NCBI GenBank assembly: GCA_041649275.1
Contig: JBAZNL010000017.1
Span: 1-29,955, forward strand
Reading direction: 5' to 3'
DNA from: Candidatus Izemoplasmatales bacterium
Lineage (GTDB): Bacteria > Bacillota_I > Bacilli_A > Izemoplasmatales > Hujiaoplasmataceae
DNA length: 29,955 nucleotides
Below are positions 1 through 8,687 of the stretch, in pieces. The notes beneath the pieces are model-generated. The model had not been told where the DNA came from. It saw nothing but the letters and a program-made list of their open reading frames with translations, and ran no database searches. The position numbers and the translations under genes were made by a program. Position 1 is the first letter of the stretch, and each line of letters opens with the position of its first letter.

Positions 1-1448
1 GGATGCGCAAGGACGCCTTCGACAAGCTCGCCTCGCTGCCGGTCGGGTTCTTCGACCGGCATCAGACGGGCGACATCATCAGCGTCATCTCCTACGACAT
101 CGACACGATCAACGCCTCGCTGTCCAACGATCTCCTGCAGATGCTTACGAGCGTCTTCACCGTCGGCGGATCGTTTCTGATGATGCTCACGATCTCGCCG
201 ATCCTGCTCCTCGTGTTCGTCGTCACGATCCCCGCCTCGATCCTCTTCACGCGCTATCGCGCCCGCCGGGTCCGGCCGCTTTATCGCGAGCGTTCGGCGA
301 AGCTCGGCGAGCTGAACGGCTTCGTCGAGGAGATCACGAGCGGCCAGAAGACGACCAAGGCCTACAGCCGCGAAGCGGTCTTCCTCGAGCGCTTCGATGA
401 GAAGAACGAGGCCGCCGTCGACGCCAACTACCACGCGGACTGGTTCGCCAGCATCACCGGTCCGACCGTCAACTTCATCAACAACCTCTCGCTCGCGCTG
501 ATCAGCGTCTTCGGCGGCCTGCTCTACATGACCGGCGGGATCTCGCTCGGCAGCGTCTCTTCCTTCGTGCTCTATTCGCGCAAGTTCTCGGGCCCGATCA
601 ACGAGTTCGCCAACATCGTGAGCGAGCTGCAGTCGGCGCTTGCGGCCGCGGAGCGCGTCCTGCGCCTGATCGACGAGATTCCCGAACCGGCGGACGCCGA
701 GCGGGCGCTTGCGCTCACGGACGTCCAAGGGTCGGTGACCCTCGACCACGTCGCCTTCGGCTACGATCCGTCGCGGACGATCATCAAGGACTTCTCGCTT
801 TCCGTCAAACCCGGATCGGTGATCGCGATCGTCGGCCCGACCGGCGCCGGGAAGACGACGATCATCAACCTCCTGATGCGCTTCTACGACGTCGGCTCCG
901 GTTCGATCGCGGTCGACGGGCATCCGATCGACGCCGTGACCCGCAAGAGCCTTCGGCTCGCCTACACGATGGTCCTCCAGGACACCTGGCTGTTCTACGG
1001 CACGATCTTCGAGAACATCGCCTACGGGAAGGAGAACGTGACCCGCGAGGAGGTCGTCCGGGCTGCGCAGGACGCCAAGATCGACCACTATATCACGTCG
1101 CTTCCGGACGGATACGACACGATCCTGAGCGACAATGCGGCGAACCTCTCGAAAGGGCAGAAGCAGCTCCTCACGATCGCCCGCGCGATCCTGCTCGACT
1201 CGCGCATGCTCATCCTCGACGAGGCGACCTCGAACGTCGACACCCAGACCGAGCGCCGGATCCAGGACGCGATGCTCCACCTGATGCGCGGCCGCACCTG
1301 CTTCGTGATCGCCCATCGCCTGTCGACGATCCAGAACGCCGACCGGATTCTCGTGATCCGCGACGGCGACATCGTCGAGCAGGGAAACCATGTCGAACTG
1401 ATGGAAAGAAACGGCTTCTACCGCGAGCTCTACGACTCGCAGTTCTAG
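1..1448 (+). CDS. ABC exporter half-transporter (permease-ATPase), 5' truncated by window edge
   Basis: This is the C-terminal 481 residues or more of a type IV (MsbA/BmrA-like) multidrug or lipid exporter half. The reading frame is open to the window edge, so the N-terminus with the first one or two membrane helices (about 100-130 residues by family length) lies outside. Counted from the first ATG at position 3, the ATPase domain shows Walker A GPTGAGKTT (278-286), Q-loop VLQDTW, signature LSKGQ (382-386, non-canonical), Walker B ending D406-E407, and H-loop His438. Intact Glu and His with an altered signature are typical of the catalytically competent half of a heterodimeric exporter. I therefore infer a partner upstream with canonical LSGGQ and degenerate catalytic residues. 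It closely resembles the gene at 4267-6159. A strong terminator follows. The substrate is unknown. Confidence 0.93.
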   Translation, partial: MRKDAFDKLASLPVGFFDRHQTGDIISVISYDIDTINASLSNDLLQMLTSVFTVGGSFLMMLTISPILLLVFVVTIPASILFTRYRARRVRPLYRERSAKLGELNGFVEEITSGQKTTKAYSREAVFLERFDEKNEAAVDANYHADWFASITGPTVNFINNLSLALISVFGGLLYMTGGISLGSVSSFVLYSRKFSGPINEFANIVSELQSALAAAERVLRLIDEIPEPADAERALALTDVQGSVTLDHVAFGYDPSRTIIKDFSLSVKPGSVIAIVGPTGAGKTTIINLLMRFYDVGSGSIAVDGHPIDAVTRKSLRLAYTMVLQDTWLFYGTIFENIAYGKENVTREEVVRAAQDAKIDHYITSLPDGYDTILSDNAANLSKGQKQLLTIARAILLDSRMLILDEATSNVDTQTERRIQDAMLHLMRGRTCFVIAHRLSTIQNADRILVIRDGDIVEQGNHVELMERNGFYRELYDSQF

Positions 1449-1466
1449 GACCCTTTCGGCTTGACC

Positions 1467-1512
1467 GGGGGGCGCGGATCCGATCGGACGGTCCGCGCCC
1501 CCCTTTCGTTTT
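1467..1512 (+). terminator. Rho-independent terminator after the first ABC gene
   Basis: A perfect 12-bp stem (1467-1478 with 1492-1503, GGGGGGCGCGGA / TCCGCGCCCCCC) is followed by TTTCGTTTT. It separates the truncated ABC gene from the marR transcription unit. Confidence 0.9.
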
Positions 1513-1520
1513 CGACGGAA

Positions 1521-1535
1521 GTCAAATCGTTTGAC
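1521..1535. promoter_or_regulatory. Inverted repeat overlapping the marR promoter -35 (candidate operator)
   Basis: GTCAAA-TCG-TTTGAC is a perfect 6-3-6 dyad whose right arm contains the first five bases of the -35 box. MarR proteins usually bind short palindromes in their own promoter, so autoregulation is a reasonable inference. A second candidate is the direct repeat TAAGTA/TAAAGTA at 1572-1586, near the expected transcription start. Confidence 0.5.
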
Positions 1536-1558
1536 CTTTCACGGATTCGTGATATAAT
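1531..1558 (+). promoter_or_regulatory. Sigma-A-type promoter of marR-ABC operon
   Basis: TTGACC (1531-1536), 16-bp spacer, TATAAT (1553-1558). The transcript would start around 1565 and run through marR and both exporter genes. Confidence 0.85.
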
Positions 1559-1596
1559 GGGCCACGATTATTAAGTACCTAAAGTAACGGAGGACC

Positions 1597-2052
1597 ATGA
1601 TGCAATCATTGAACGCGTCGCTCACCGACAAGCTGATGCGACTCAGGGTGCTGGCCAGACGCCAGTACGTCACGAACCACGGAAAGGGATTCGGCATGCT
1701 GCTGTACGCGATCGACCGGCGCGGAAGCGGCGAAGGCATGACGATGACGGAACTCGCCCGCACCTTCTCGGTGAGTCTCGCCGCCGCCACGCAGATGGTG
1801 AAACTCCTGAAACGCCAGGGCTTCCTCGCCGTCCGGAAGGATCCGGAAGACGCCCGGGTCTCGCGCGTCTTCCTCACCGCGGACGGCGCCGCCGCGTCCG
1901 CACGGGCGCAGGAAATCACGAACGGCTTCCTCGACGGTCTCGAAGAGCATCTCGGGAGCGAAGACAGCGCCGCCTTCGACCGCATCCTCGGGCGCATCCT
2001 CGCCTACGTCGAACGCGCGGGCGACGGCCTCGACGGGGAGGCGACGCGATGA
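1597..2052 (+). CDS. MarR-family transcriptional regulator
   Basis: A 151-residue winged-helix protein of usual MarR length. The HTH lies around residues 48-72 (TELARTFSVS...MVKLLKRQG). It is followed by the wing with the family-typical acidic/Arg pattern KDPEDARVSR and an FLT strand, then a C-terminal dimerisation helix. Two consecutive ATGs (1597, 1600) follow GGAGG at 1589-1593. The second has the better spacing (6 nt rather than 3), so the true N-terminus may be one residue shorter. The stop overlaps the start of the next gene by 4 bp (ATGA), so translation is coupled to the exporter pair. The layout is that of a local, ligand-responsive repressor of an efflux pump. The ligand is unknown. 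Confidence 0.9.
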   Translation: MMQSLNASLTDKLMRLRVLARRQYVTNHGKGFGMLLYAIDRRGSGEGMTMTELARTFSVSLAAATQMVKLLKRQGFLAVRKDPEDARVSRVFLTADGAAASARAQEITNGFLDGLEEHLGSEDSAAFDRILGRILAYVERAGDGLDGEATR

Positions 2053-4274
2053 CGCGGCTTCTGAAATACCTGAAACCCTTCGTCCTGACGCTCGTCCTCG
2101 CGGTCGGGCTCCTGTTCGTCCAGGCGATGGCGGAACTGAAGCTGCCGTCCTATCTCTCCGACATCGTCAACGTCGGGATCCAGGCGAGCGGCATCGATCA
2201 CGCCGCTCCCGAGGCGATCAGCGCCGCGGGATACGACTTCGTCACCGCGCTCGTCTCGGCCGACGATGCGGCCCTGGTCGAAAGCAGCTACGTGCCGGTC
2301 GTCGCCGGCGAGGAGCTGTCCGTGGGCGGTCAGACGATCGACACGTCCGCGACGGCGATGTATCGTCTCGGGGAAGTCGACGACGCAACGCTGTCGCGTC
2401 TCGACGAGGTCTTCGGAGGCGCCGTCTGGATCATGATCGACGTCGCGCGTCAGCTCGGCACGAATTCGGGATCGTCGGGGTTCGACGTCACCGCCGACTT
2501 CGCCGTCGCCAACCTCTATGCGATGGCGGATTCGCTTCAGGCGTCGCCCGCCTGGCCGACGCTCGTCGCTTCCGCCCGGACATCCGCCGCGGCGGTCGAC
2601 CCGATGCTTCGAACGCAGACCGGCGTCGTCCTCGCCGCCAAATACTACGAGGAGCTCGGCATCGACATGACCGCGATGCAGCTCGGCTACATCCTCATGG
2701 CGGGTCTCCGGATGCTCGGCGTGACCCTGATCGCCGCCGTCGCCACCGTCATCGTCTCCTACCTGTCCTCGCGGATCGGCGCGGGCGTCGCGCGCGATCT
2801 GCGCGAAGCGACGTTCGCGAAGGTCGAATCCTTCTCGAACGAGGAGTTCAACCGCTTCTCGACGGCATCCCTGATCACCCGCACGACGAACGACATCAAC
2901 CAGATCCAGCAGCTCGTCGTCTTCGCGATCCGGATGCTCTTCTATTCGCCGATCATCGCCGTCGGCGGCGTGCTGATGATCCTCGAGACGAACGCGTCGA
3001 TGACGTGGATCATCGCCGCGGCCGTCGTCGCAGTCAGCCTCGTGATCGTCTTCATCTTCACGCTCGCGATTCCGAAGTTCAAGCTCACCCAGAAACTCGT
3101 CGACCGGCTCAACCTCGTCACCCGCGAAGGCCTCACCGGCCTGATGGTGATCCGCGCCTTCGGAAACCAGGAACACGAGGAGAAGAAGTTCGACGGCGCG
3201 AACCGCGATCTCGCGAAGACGCTGCTCTTCGTGAACCGCGTCATCGCCGTAATGATGCCGATGATGATGCTGATCATGAACGTCACGATGGTCGCGATCA
3301 TCTGGTTCGGTTCGAACCAGGTCGCCGCCTCCGGCATGCAGGTCGGCGACATGCTCGCGTTCATGAACTACTCGATGCAGGTCATCATGTCCTTCCTGAT
3401 GATCGCGATGATGTTCATCTTCTGGCCGCGCGCCGAAGTGTCCGCCGCGCGCGTCGCCGACGTGCTCGAGACGAAGCCGCGGATCCTCGATCCCGACCAG
3501 CCGGTCGCGATGACCGGCTCCGTCGAGGGGCGGGTCCGCTTCGACCACGTCTCGTTCCGCTTCGGGAACGCCGACGAAAAGGTTCTCGAGGACATCACGT
3601 TCGAGGCCCTTCCCGGCAAGACGACCGCGATCATCGGATCGACGGGATCCGGCAAGAGCACGCTCGTCAACCTGATCCCGCGCTTCTACGACGTCACCGA
3701 AGGATCGATCACGATCGACGGCGTCGACGTCCGCGCGATGACCCAGCACGACCTCCGGGCGCTGATCGGCTACGTCCCGCAGAAGGGGATGATCCTCTCC
3801 GGCACGATCGAGAGCAACCTGCGCTACGGCCGTCACGACGCCACGGCGGAGGAACTCCGCGCCGCTGCCGAGACCGCCCAGGCGACCGAATTCATCGACG
3901 CCTCCGAACAGGGGTTCCAGACCGAGATCTCCGAAGGCGCGGCGAACGTCTCCGGCGGGCAGAAGCAGCGGCTGTCGATCGCTCGCGCGTTCGCGAAGGC
4001 GGCGCCGATCCTGATCTTCGACGACAGCTTCTCCGCCCTCGACTTCAGGACCGACCAGAAGCTGCGCCGCGCGATGAAGGCGGCGGCCGCGGATGCGACC
4101 GTCCTCATCGTCGCCCAGCGCGTCGGCACGATCATGCACGCCGATCAGATCATCGTCCTCGAGAACGGACGGATCGTCGGCCGGGGGACGCACGAAGAAC
4201 TTCTGTCGTCCTGCCCGATCTATCTTGAAATCGCGTCCTCGCAGCTCGCGAAGGAGGAACTCGCCCATGTCTGA
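2049..4274 (+). CDS. Heterodimeric ABC exporter, subunit with degenerate ATP site and large extracytoplasmic insert
   Basis: 741 residues, about 150 more than a standard exporter half. The extra length lies between TM1 (about 9-28) and TM2 (about 212-238) as a soluble, presumably extracytoplasmic insert; such inserts are known in Bacillota exporters of this type. The ATPase domain has Walker A GSTGSGKST (530-538), canonical signature VSGGQ (634-638) and a Walker B ending D658-D659, where Asp replaces the catalytic Glu. The switch His is replaced by Gln690. These losses mark the non-catalytic site of an asymmetric heterodimer, and the partner at 4267 has the complementary pattern. Start: ATG overlapping the marR stop, GGGGAGG at 2035-2041, 7-nt spacing. 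Probably exports drugs, lipids or peptides; substrate unknown. Confidence 0.92.
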   Translation: MTRLLKYLKPFVLTLVLAVGLLFVQAMAELKLPSYLSDIVNVGIQASGIDHAAPEAISAAGYDFVTALVSADDAALVESSYVPVVAGEELSVGGQTIDTSATAMYRLGEVDDATLSRLDEVFGGAVWIMIDVARQLGTNSGSSGFDVTADFAVANLYAMADSLQASPAWPTLVASARTSAAAVDPMLRTQTGVVLAAKYYEELGIDMTAMQLGYILMAGLRMLGVTLIAAVATVIVSYLSSRIGAGVARDLREATFAKVESFSNEEFNRFSTASLITRTTNDINQIQQLVVFAIRMLFYSPIIAVGGVLMILETNASMTWIIAAAVVAVSLVIVFIFTLAIPKFKLTQKLVDRLNLVTREGLTGLMVIRAFGNQEHEEKKFDGANRDLAKTLLFVNRVIAVMMPMMMLIMNVTMVAIIWFGSNQVAASGMQVGDMLAFMNYSMQVIMSFLMIAMMFIFWPRAEVSAARVADVLETKPRILDPDQPVAMTGSVEGRVRFDHVSFRFGNADEKVLEDITFEALPGKTTAIIGSTGSGKSTLVNLIPRFYDVTEGSITIDGVDVRAMTQHDLRALIGYVPQKGMILSGTIESNLRYGRHDATAEELRAAAETAQATEFIDASEQGFQTEISEGAANVSGGQKQRLSIARAFAKAAPILIFDDSFSALDFRTDQKLRRAMKAAAADATVLIVAQRVGTIMHADQIIVLENGRIVGRGTHEELLSSCPIYLEIASSQLAKEELAHV

Positions 4275-6159
4275 TCATCCGAATGAACGAAGCACCCAGC
4301 CGCGCCCGATGATGGCGGGCGGCCCCCGCGGGGCGATCGGCCCCGCCGGCGCCAAGGCGAAGGATTTCCGCGGCACGACCGCGAAACTGCTGCGGCGGCT
4401 GAAGCCGTACCGCCTCAAGATCGCCTTCGTGCTCTTCTTCGCGCTCTTGTCCACGGTCTTCATGATCGTCGGTCCGAAGATCCTCGGACAGGCGACGACG
4501 CTGCTCGTCGAGGGTCTGCTCAAGAAGATCGCCGGCACCGGCGACATCGACTTCGGGGCGATCGGGCTGATCATCGTCGAGATGCTCGTCCTCTATCTCA
4601 TCGCCGCCTTCTTCAACTACATCCAGGGATTCGTCATGACCAAGGTCGCCAACGACGTCACCTACACGATGCGGCGCGAGATCCGCGCCAAGGTCGACCG
4701 GCTCCCGCTTCGCTACTTCGACTCCCACAACTACGGCGAGGTCCTCTCGCACGTCACGAACGACGTCGACACCGTCAACCAGAGTCTGACGCAGGGAATC
4801 ACGCAGCTGATCACCTCGGCGGTGACGATCCTCGGCGTCGCCATCATGATGTTCTCGATCAGCTGGCAGATGGCGCTCGTCGCCATCCTCATCCTGCCGC
4901 TCGCCGCCTTCATCATCCGCTTCGTCTTCAAGAAGTCGCAGAAGCACTTCAAGCAGCAGCAGGCTTCGCTCGGGGCGATCAACGGACAGGTCGAGGAACT
5001 GTACGCGAACCACATGATCGTCAAGGCCTTCAACGGTGAGAAGGAAGCCGTCGACGGCTTCCGGAAGAAGAACGACCAGCTCTACGGCGCCGCCTGGAAG
5101 AGCCAGTTCTTCTCGGGAATCATGCAGCCGATCATGAACTTCGTGGGCAACCTCGGATACGTGATCGTCGCCATCCTCGGCGGCTACTACGCCGCAACCG
5201 GCGTGATCAAGATCGGCGAGCTCCAGTCCTTCATCCAGTACATGCGTTCCTTCACGATGCCGATCGGGCAGATCGCGGCGCAGTCGAACGTGCTCCAGTC
5301 GGCGATCGCCGCCAGCGAGCGCATCTTCACCCTCCTCGAGGAGCCCGAGGAGACGCCGGATCCCGTCGACGCGGATCCGGTCGACGGTCTTCGCTCCGAG
5401 GTCTCGTTCGACCACGTCCGGTTCGGTTACGACGCCGAGAAGCCCGTCATCCGCGACTTCTCCTTCACGGCCGGGGCGGGACAGAAGATCGCCATCGTCG
5501 GTCCGACCGGCGCCGGCAAGACGACGATCGTGAAGCTCCTCATGCGCTTCTACGACGTGAACGAAGGCGCGATCGCAATCGACGGCGTCGACCTTCGGAA
5601 ACTCCGCCGGAACGACCTGCGGAAACGCTTCGGGATGGTCCTCCAGGACACCTGGCTCTACCACGGGTCGATCCGGGACAACATCCGCTACGGCCGCCTC
5701 GACGCGACCGACGCGGAGGTCGAGCGCGCCGCCGCCGTGGCCCAGATCGACCACTACGTCAAGACCCTTCCCGAAGGCTACGACACCCTCCTGAACGAAG
5801 AGAGCTCGAACATCTCGGCCGGACAGAAACAGCTGCTCACGATCGCCCGCGCGGTCCTCGCGGATCCGCGGATGCTGATCCTCGACGAGGCCACCAGTTC
5901 CGTCGACACGCGCATGGAGATCCTGATCCAGCGGGCGATGGACCGGCTCATGGAAGGCCGGACGAGCTTCATCATCGCGCACCGCCTCTCGACGATCCGC
6001 AACGCGGACAGGATCCTTGTGATGGACCACGGCGACATCGTCGAGATCGGCACCCACGAGGAGCTTCTGAAGAAGAACGGTTTCTACGCCTCGCTCTACA
6101 ACAGCCAGTTCGACCGCGAAGCGGCCGATGCGCCGGAAGCGGCCCCAAGCGCCGCCTGA
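4267..6159 (+). CDS. Heterodimeric ABC exporter, catalytically competent subunit
   Basis: 630 residues. An open frame extends further upstream, but the ATG at 4267 is preceded by AAGGAGG (4251-4257, 9-nt spacing) and overlaps the end of the previous gene by 8 bp, so it is the start. The N-terminal 45 residues are Pro/Gly-rich and hydrophilic; the six-helix exporter domain follows (about 55-350). ATPase domain: Walker A GPTGAGKTT (412-420), Q-loop VLQDTW, altered signature ISAGQ (516-520), Walker B D540-E541, switch His572. With the preceding subunit this gives one consensus ATP site (this Walker A/Glu/His with the partner's VSGGQ) and one degenerate site. It ends at a strong terminator. Confidence 0.93.
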   Translation: MSDHPNERSTQPRPMMAGGPRGAIGPAGAKAKDFRGTTAKLLRRLKPYRLKIAFVLFFALLSTVFMIVGPKILGQATTLLVEGLLKKIAGTGDIDFGAIGLIIVEMLVLYLIAAFFNYIQGFVMTKVANDVTYTMRREIRAKVDRLPLRYFDSHNYGEVLSHVTNDVDTVNQSLTQGITQLITSAVTILGVAIMMFSISWQMALVAILILPLAAFIIRFVFKKSQKHFKQQQASLGAINGQVEELYANHMIVKAFNGEKEAVDGFRKKNDQLYGAAWKSQFFSGIMQPIMNFVGNLGYVIVAILGGYYAATGVIKIGELQSFIQYMRSFTMPIGQIAAQSNVLQSAIAASERIFTLLEEPEETPDPVDADPVDGLRSEVSFDHVRFGYDAEKPVIRDFSFTAGAGQKIAIVGPTGAGKTTIVKLLMRFYDVNEGAIAIDGVDLRKLRRNDLRKRFGMVLQDTWLYHGSIRDNIRYGRLDATDAEVERAAAVAQIDHYVKTLPEGYDTLLNEESSNISAGQKQLLTIARAVLADPRMLILDEATSSVDTRMEILIQRAMDRLMEGRTSFIIAHRLSTIRNADRILVMDHGDIVEIGTHEELLKKNGFYASLYNSQFDREAADAPEAAPSAA

Positions 6160-6177
6160 TCGACGTTTATATTGCAC

Positions 6178-6210
6178 AAAGCCCCCCACCAAATTAGGCG
6201 GGGGGCTTTT
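6178..6210. terminator. Bidirectional terminator between ABC operon and pirin gene
   Basis: AAAGCCCCCC (6178-6187) pairs perfectly with GGGGGGCTTT (6200-6209). It has a T-run on the plus strand and A's before the stem, which are T's on the minus strand. It serves the two convergent genes. Confidence 0.88.
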
Positions 6211-6229
6211 CGATTCGTTTGAGAACGTG

Positions 6230-7063
6230 CTAACGCTTCAGGAAGGTGCCTTCGTCGAGTTCACGGAACGCGGTGCGGAGCTCTTCGCGGGTGTTCATCA
6301 CGATCGGTCCGCCCCAGGCGATCGGTTCGTCGAGCGGTTCGCCGGCGGCGAAGAGGAAGCGCGCCCCGTCCTTGCCGGCGACGACGGAGATCTCGTCGCC
6401 GTCCTCGAAGAAGGCGGCGTCCCGGGCCTTGGCACCGGCATCGCCGGCCGCGAACGAACCTTCGAACAGGTAGGCGAACGCGGTCGCGGTCTTCGAGACG
6501 GGCCGGCGGAACGTCGCGCCGGGCGCCAATCCGACGTCGAGGTAGACGATGTCGACGTAGTCGGGAGAAACCGCACCCTGGATGCCCTCATGGACGCCGG
6601 CGAGGATCCGGACGGACGCGCCGCCATTTGTCGCGACGGGCACCGTCCCGGCGCGGACGTCGCGGTACTTGGGCGGGCACATCTTGTCCTTCGCGGGCAG
6701 GTTGAGCCAGAGCTGGGCACCGAGCATGCGCTTGGCCGGCCGGGGCATCTCCTGGTGGAGGATGCCGCTGCCGGCGGTCATCCACTGGCATTCGCCGGGG
6801 CCGATCGTTCCGCGGTTTCCGATCGAGTCGCCGTGTTCGATGTGGCCGTCGATCAGGTAGGTGATCGTCTCGATCCCGCGATGGGGGTGCCAGGGGAATC
6901 CCTTCACGTAATCCTCCGGATCCGTCGAATCGAAGGCGTCGAGCATCAGGAAGGGGTCGGCGTGGCCGACGTCGGGGCGGGAGAGGACGCGGACGAGACG
7001 GACGCCGGCGCCGTCGACGGCGGCGGTTCCGTTCACGGTCCGGGCGATTCTGCGTACGTTCAT
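6230..7063 (-). CDS. Pirin family protein (bicupin)
   Basis: 277 residues starting at ATG 7063, which has GGAGG at 7070-7074 and 6-nt spacing; an upstream in-frame start at 7096 lacks this and overlaps the promoter. The metal site of the N-terminal cupin is complete: H59-x-H61-RG, then H103-x-E105, in the spacing of human pirin (H56, H58, H101, E103). The C-terminal cupin half follows. Bacterial pirins are iron-binding; some have quercetin dioxygenase activity and others act through protein partners, so the reaction here cannot be assigned. It is a single-gene unit with its own extended -10 promoter and a shared terminator. Confidence 0.93.
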   Translation of the reverse strand: MNVRRIARTVNGTAAVDGAGVRLVRVLSRPDVGHADPFLMLDAFDSTDPEDYVKGFPWHPHRGIETITYLIDGHIEHGDSIGNRGTIGPGECQWMTAGSGILHQEMPRPAKRMLGAQLWLNLPAKDKMCPPKYRDVRAGTVPVATNGGASVRILAGVHEGIQGAVSPDYVDIVYLDVGLAPGATFRRPVSKTATAFAYLFEGSFAAGDAGAKARDAAFFEDGDEISVVAGKDGARFLFAAGEPLDEPIAWGGPIVMNTREELRTAFRELDEGTFLKR

Positions 7064-7094
7064 GGGGAGCCTCCGAGGATTGTTTCCTGCCTTC

Positions 7095-7103
7095 ATTATA
7101 GCA
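7095..7103 (-). promoter_or_regulatory. Extended -10 promoter of the pirin gene
   Basis: On the minus strand TG-C-TATAAT (7103 to 7095) forms a perfect extended -10. No good -35 is visible. Confidence 0.7.
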
Positions 7104-7140
7104 CGGGTCGCGCATGCCGGGGTCGGCGACGCCCATAGCG

Positions 7141-7170
7141 AAAACGTCCCGCCACGATCGGCGGGACGTT
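7141..7170 (-). terminator. Terminator after lysS
   Basis: An 11-bp perfect stem (7143-7153 with 7160-7170) with a 6-nt loop, followed on the minus strand by TTTTCG counting the stem end. It lies 8 bp past the lysS stop. Confidence 0.8.
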
Positions 7171-7177
7171 CGATGGG

Positions 7178-8683
7178 TCACTTGTTGGGGTTGCGGGGCT
7201 TCATGTGCGGGAAGAGGAGGACGTCGCGGATCGACTGGCTGTTCGTGAGGAGCATCACCAGACGGTCGATCCCGATGCCGATGCCCCCGGTCGGTGGCAT
7301 TCCGTACTCGAGCGACTCGACGAAGTCGACGTCCATCTCGTTGGCCTCGTCGTTGCCGAGGGCCTTTTCCTTCAGCTGGTTCTCGAAGCGCTCGAGCTGG
7401 TCGACCGGGTCGTTCAGCTCGGTGTAGGCGTTGGCGTACTCGCGCGAATCGATGAAGAGCTCGAAGCGCTGGGTGAAGCGCGGATCCTTCGGGTCCTTCT
7501 TGGTGAGCGGCGAGATCTCGATCGGATGGCCGTAGACGAAGGTCGGCTGGACGATCTTCTCCTCGCAGTAGGCCTCGAAGAAGAGGTTGACGATGTGGCC
7601 GATCCCGAAATGCTGCGGCTCGACGCGCAGATGATGATCGAGGGCGAGCTTCTTTGCGGCCTCGAAGTCGGTGATCTGGAAGAAGTCGATGCCGGTCTCT
7701 TCGCGGATCAGGTCGACCATGTGGGCGCGGCGCCAGCCGCGGGCGAGGCTGATCGGCTTCTCGCCGTACTGGATCGACGTCGTGCCGATCGTCGCTTCCG
7801 CGATCGAGACGATCAGGTCCTCGCAAAGATCCATCATCCCCTCGAGGTCGCTGTAGGCGAGGTAGAGCTCGATCGTCGTGAACTCGGGGTTGTGCTTCAC
7901 GTCCATGCCCTCGTTGCGGAAGAGGCGGCCGATCTCGTAGACGCAGTCGAGACCGCCGACGATCAGCCGTTTCAGGTAGAGCTCCGGGGCGATTCGGAGA
8001 TAGAACGGCATGTCGAGGGTGTTGTGGTGGGTGATGAACGGGCGCGCGTTCGCGCCGCCGAGGATCGGATGGAGGATCGGCGTCTCGACCTCGAGATAGC
8101 CCTTGGCGTCGAGATAGCCGCGCATCGCGCGGATGATCTTCGAACGCAGGATCAGGGTCTTCTTGGAATCCTCGTTCATGATCAGGTCGACGTAGCGGCG
8201 GCGATAGCGCTCCTCGACGTCGACGAGGCCATGGAACTTGTCCGGCAGCGGCCGGAGCGCCTTCGTCAGATGGATGAAGCGGTCGACGCGGACGGAGAGC
8301 TCGCCGGTGTTCGTGATCATCGGGATGCCCTCGACGCCGACGATGTCGCCGAGGTCGGACTTCTCGAAGAGGTCGTAGTCCGCTTCGCCGACGACGTCGA
8401 ACTTGACGTAGATCTGGAGCTGCCCGTACTGGTCCTGGAGATGGGCGAAGCCCGCCTTGCCCTTGACGCGCTTGGTCATGATGCGGCCGGCGATCCGGAC
8501 CTTCGGCGGATTCTCGATGGCATGGAGTTCGTCCTTCGAATACGACGAGAAGGCGGCCTTGAAGGTCTCGGTGTTGTGGGTCCGGTCGAAGCGCGTGCCG
8601 AAGGGGTCGATGCCCTTCGCCTGCAGTTCCGCGGCTTTCTCGCGGCGGACGATTTCCTGTTCGGTGAGTCTTGAATTGTCCAT
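7178..8683 (-). CDS. lysS: Lysine--tRNA ligase, class II
   Basis: 501 residues, normal bacterial LysRS length. The N-terminal OB-fold anticodon-binding domain covers about 55-165 (VRIAGRIMTKR...KAGFAHLQDQ). The class II catalytic core follows, with motif 2 around FRNEGMDVKHNPEFTTIE and motif 3 GGIGIGIDRLVMLLT near the C-terminus. It charges tRNA-Lys; the tRNA-Lys(TTT) gene at 29250 is in this window. Start ATG 8683 has GAGG at 8691-8694 (7-nt spacing) that overlaps the end of the upstream lipoprotein gene; the gap is 4 bp, so the two are cotranscribed. lysS also lies downstream of tilS-hpt-ftsH in Bacillus, so the order is ancestral. Confidence 0.98.
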   Translation of the reverse strand: MDNSRLTEQEIVRREKAAELQAKGIDPFGTRFDRTHNTETFKAAFSSYSKDELHAIENPPKVRIAGRIMTKRVKGKAGFAHLQDQYGQLQIYVKFDVVGEADYDLFEKSDLGDIVGVEGIPMITNTGELSVRVDRFIHLTKALRPLPDKFHGLVDVEERYRRRYVDLIMNEDSKKTLILRSKIIRAMRGYLDAKGYLEVETPILHPILGGANARPFITHHNTLDMPFYLRIAPELYLKRLIVGGLDCVYEIGRLFRNEGMDVKHNPEFTTIELYLAYSDLEGMMDLCEDLIVSIAEATIGTTSIQYGEKPISLARGWRRAHMVDLIREETGIDFFQITDFEAAKKLALDHHLRVEPQHFGIGHIVNLFFEAYCEEKIVQPTFVYGHPIEISPLTKKDPKDPRFTQRFELFIDSREYANAYTELNDPVDQLERFENQLKEKALGNDEANEMDVDFVESLEYGMPPTGGIGIGIDRLVMLLTNSQSIRDVLLFPHMKPRNPNK

Positions 8684-8687
8684 GGGC

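Noticed and set aside
2004..6192. Very long antisense open frames (754 and 680 codons) opposite the ABC genes, and similar ones opposite lysS, ftsH, mnmG and rsmG
   Set aside because: Their translations are Arg/Asp/Glu/His-rich and lack any domain, as expected for GC-rich shadow frames; the sense strands carry complete family motifs and ribosome binding sites.
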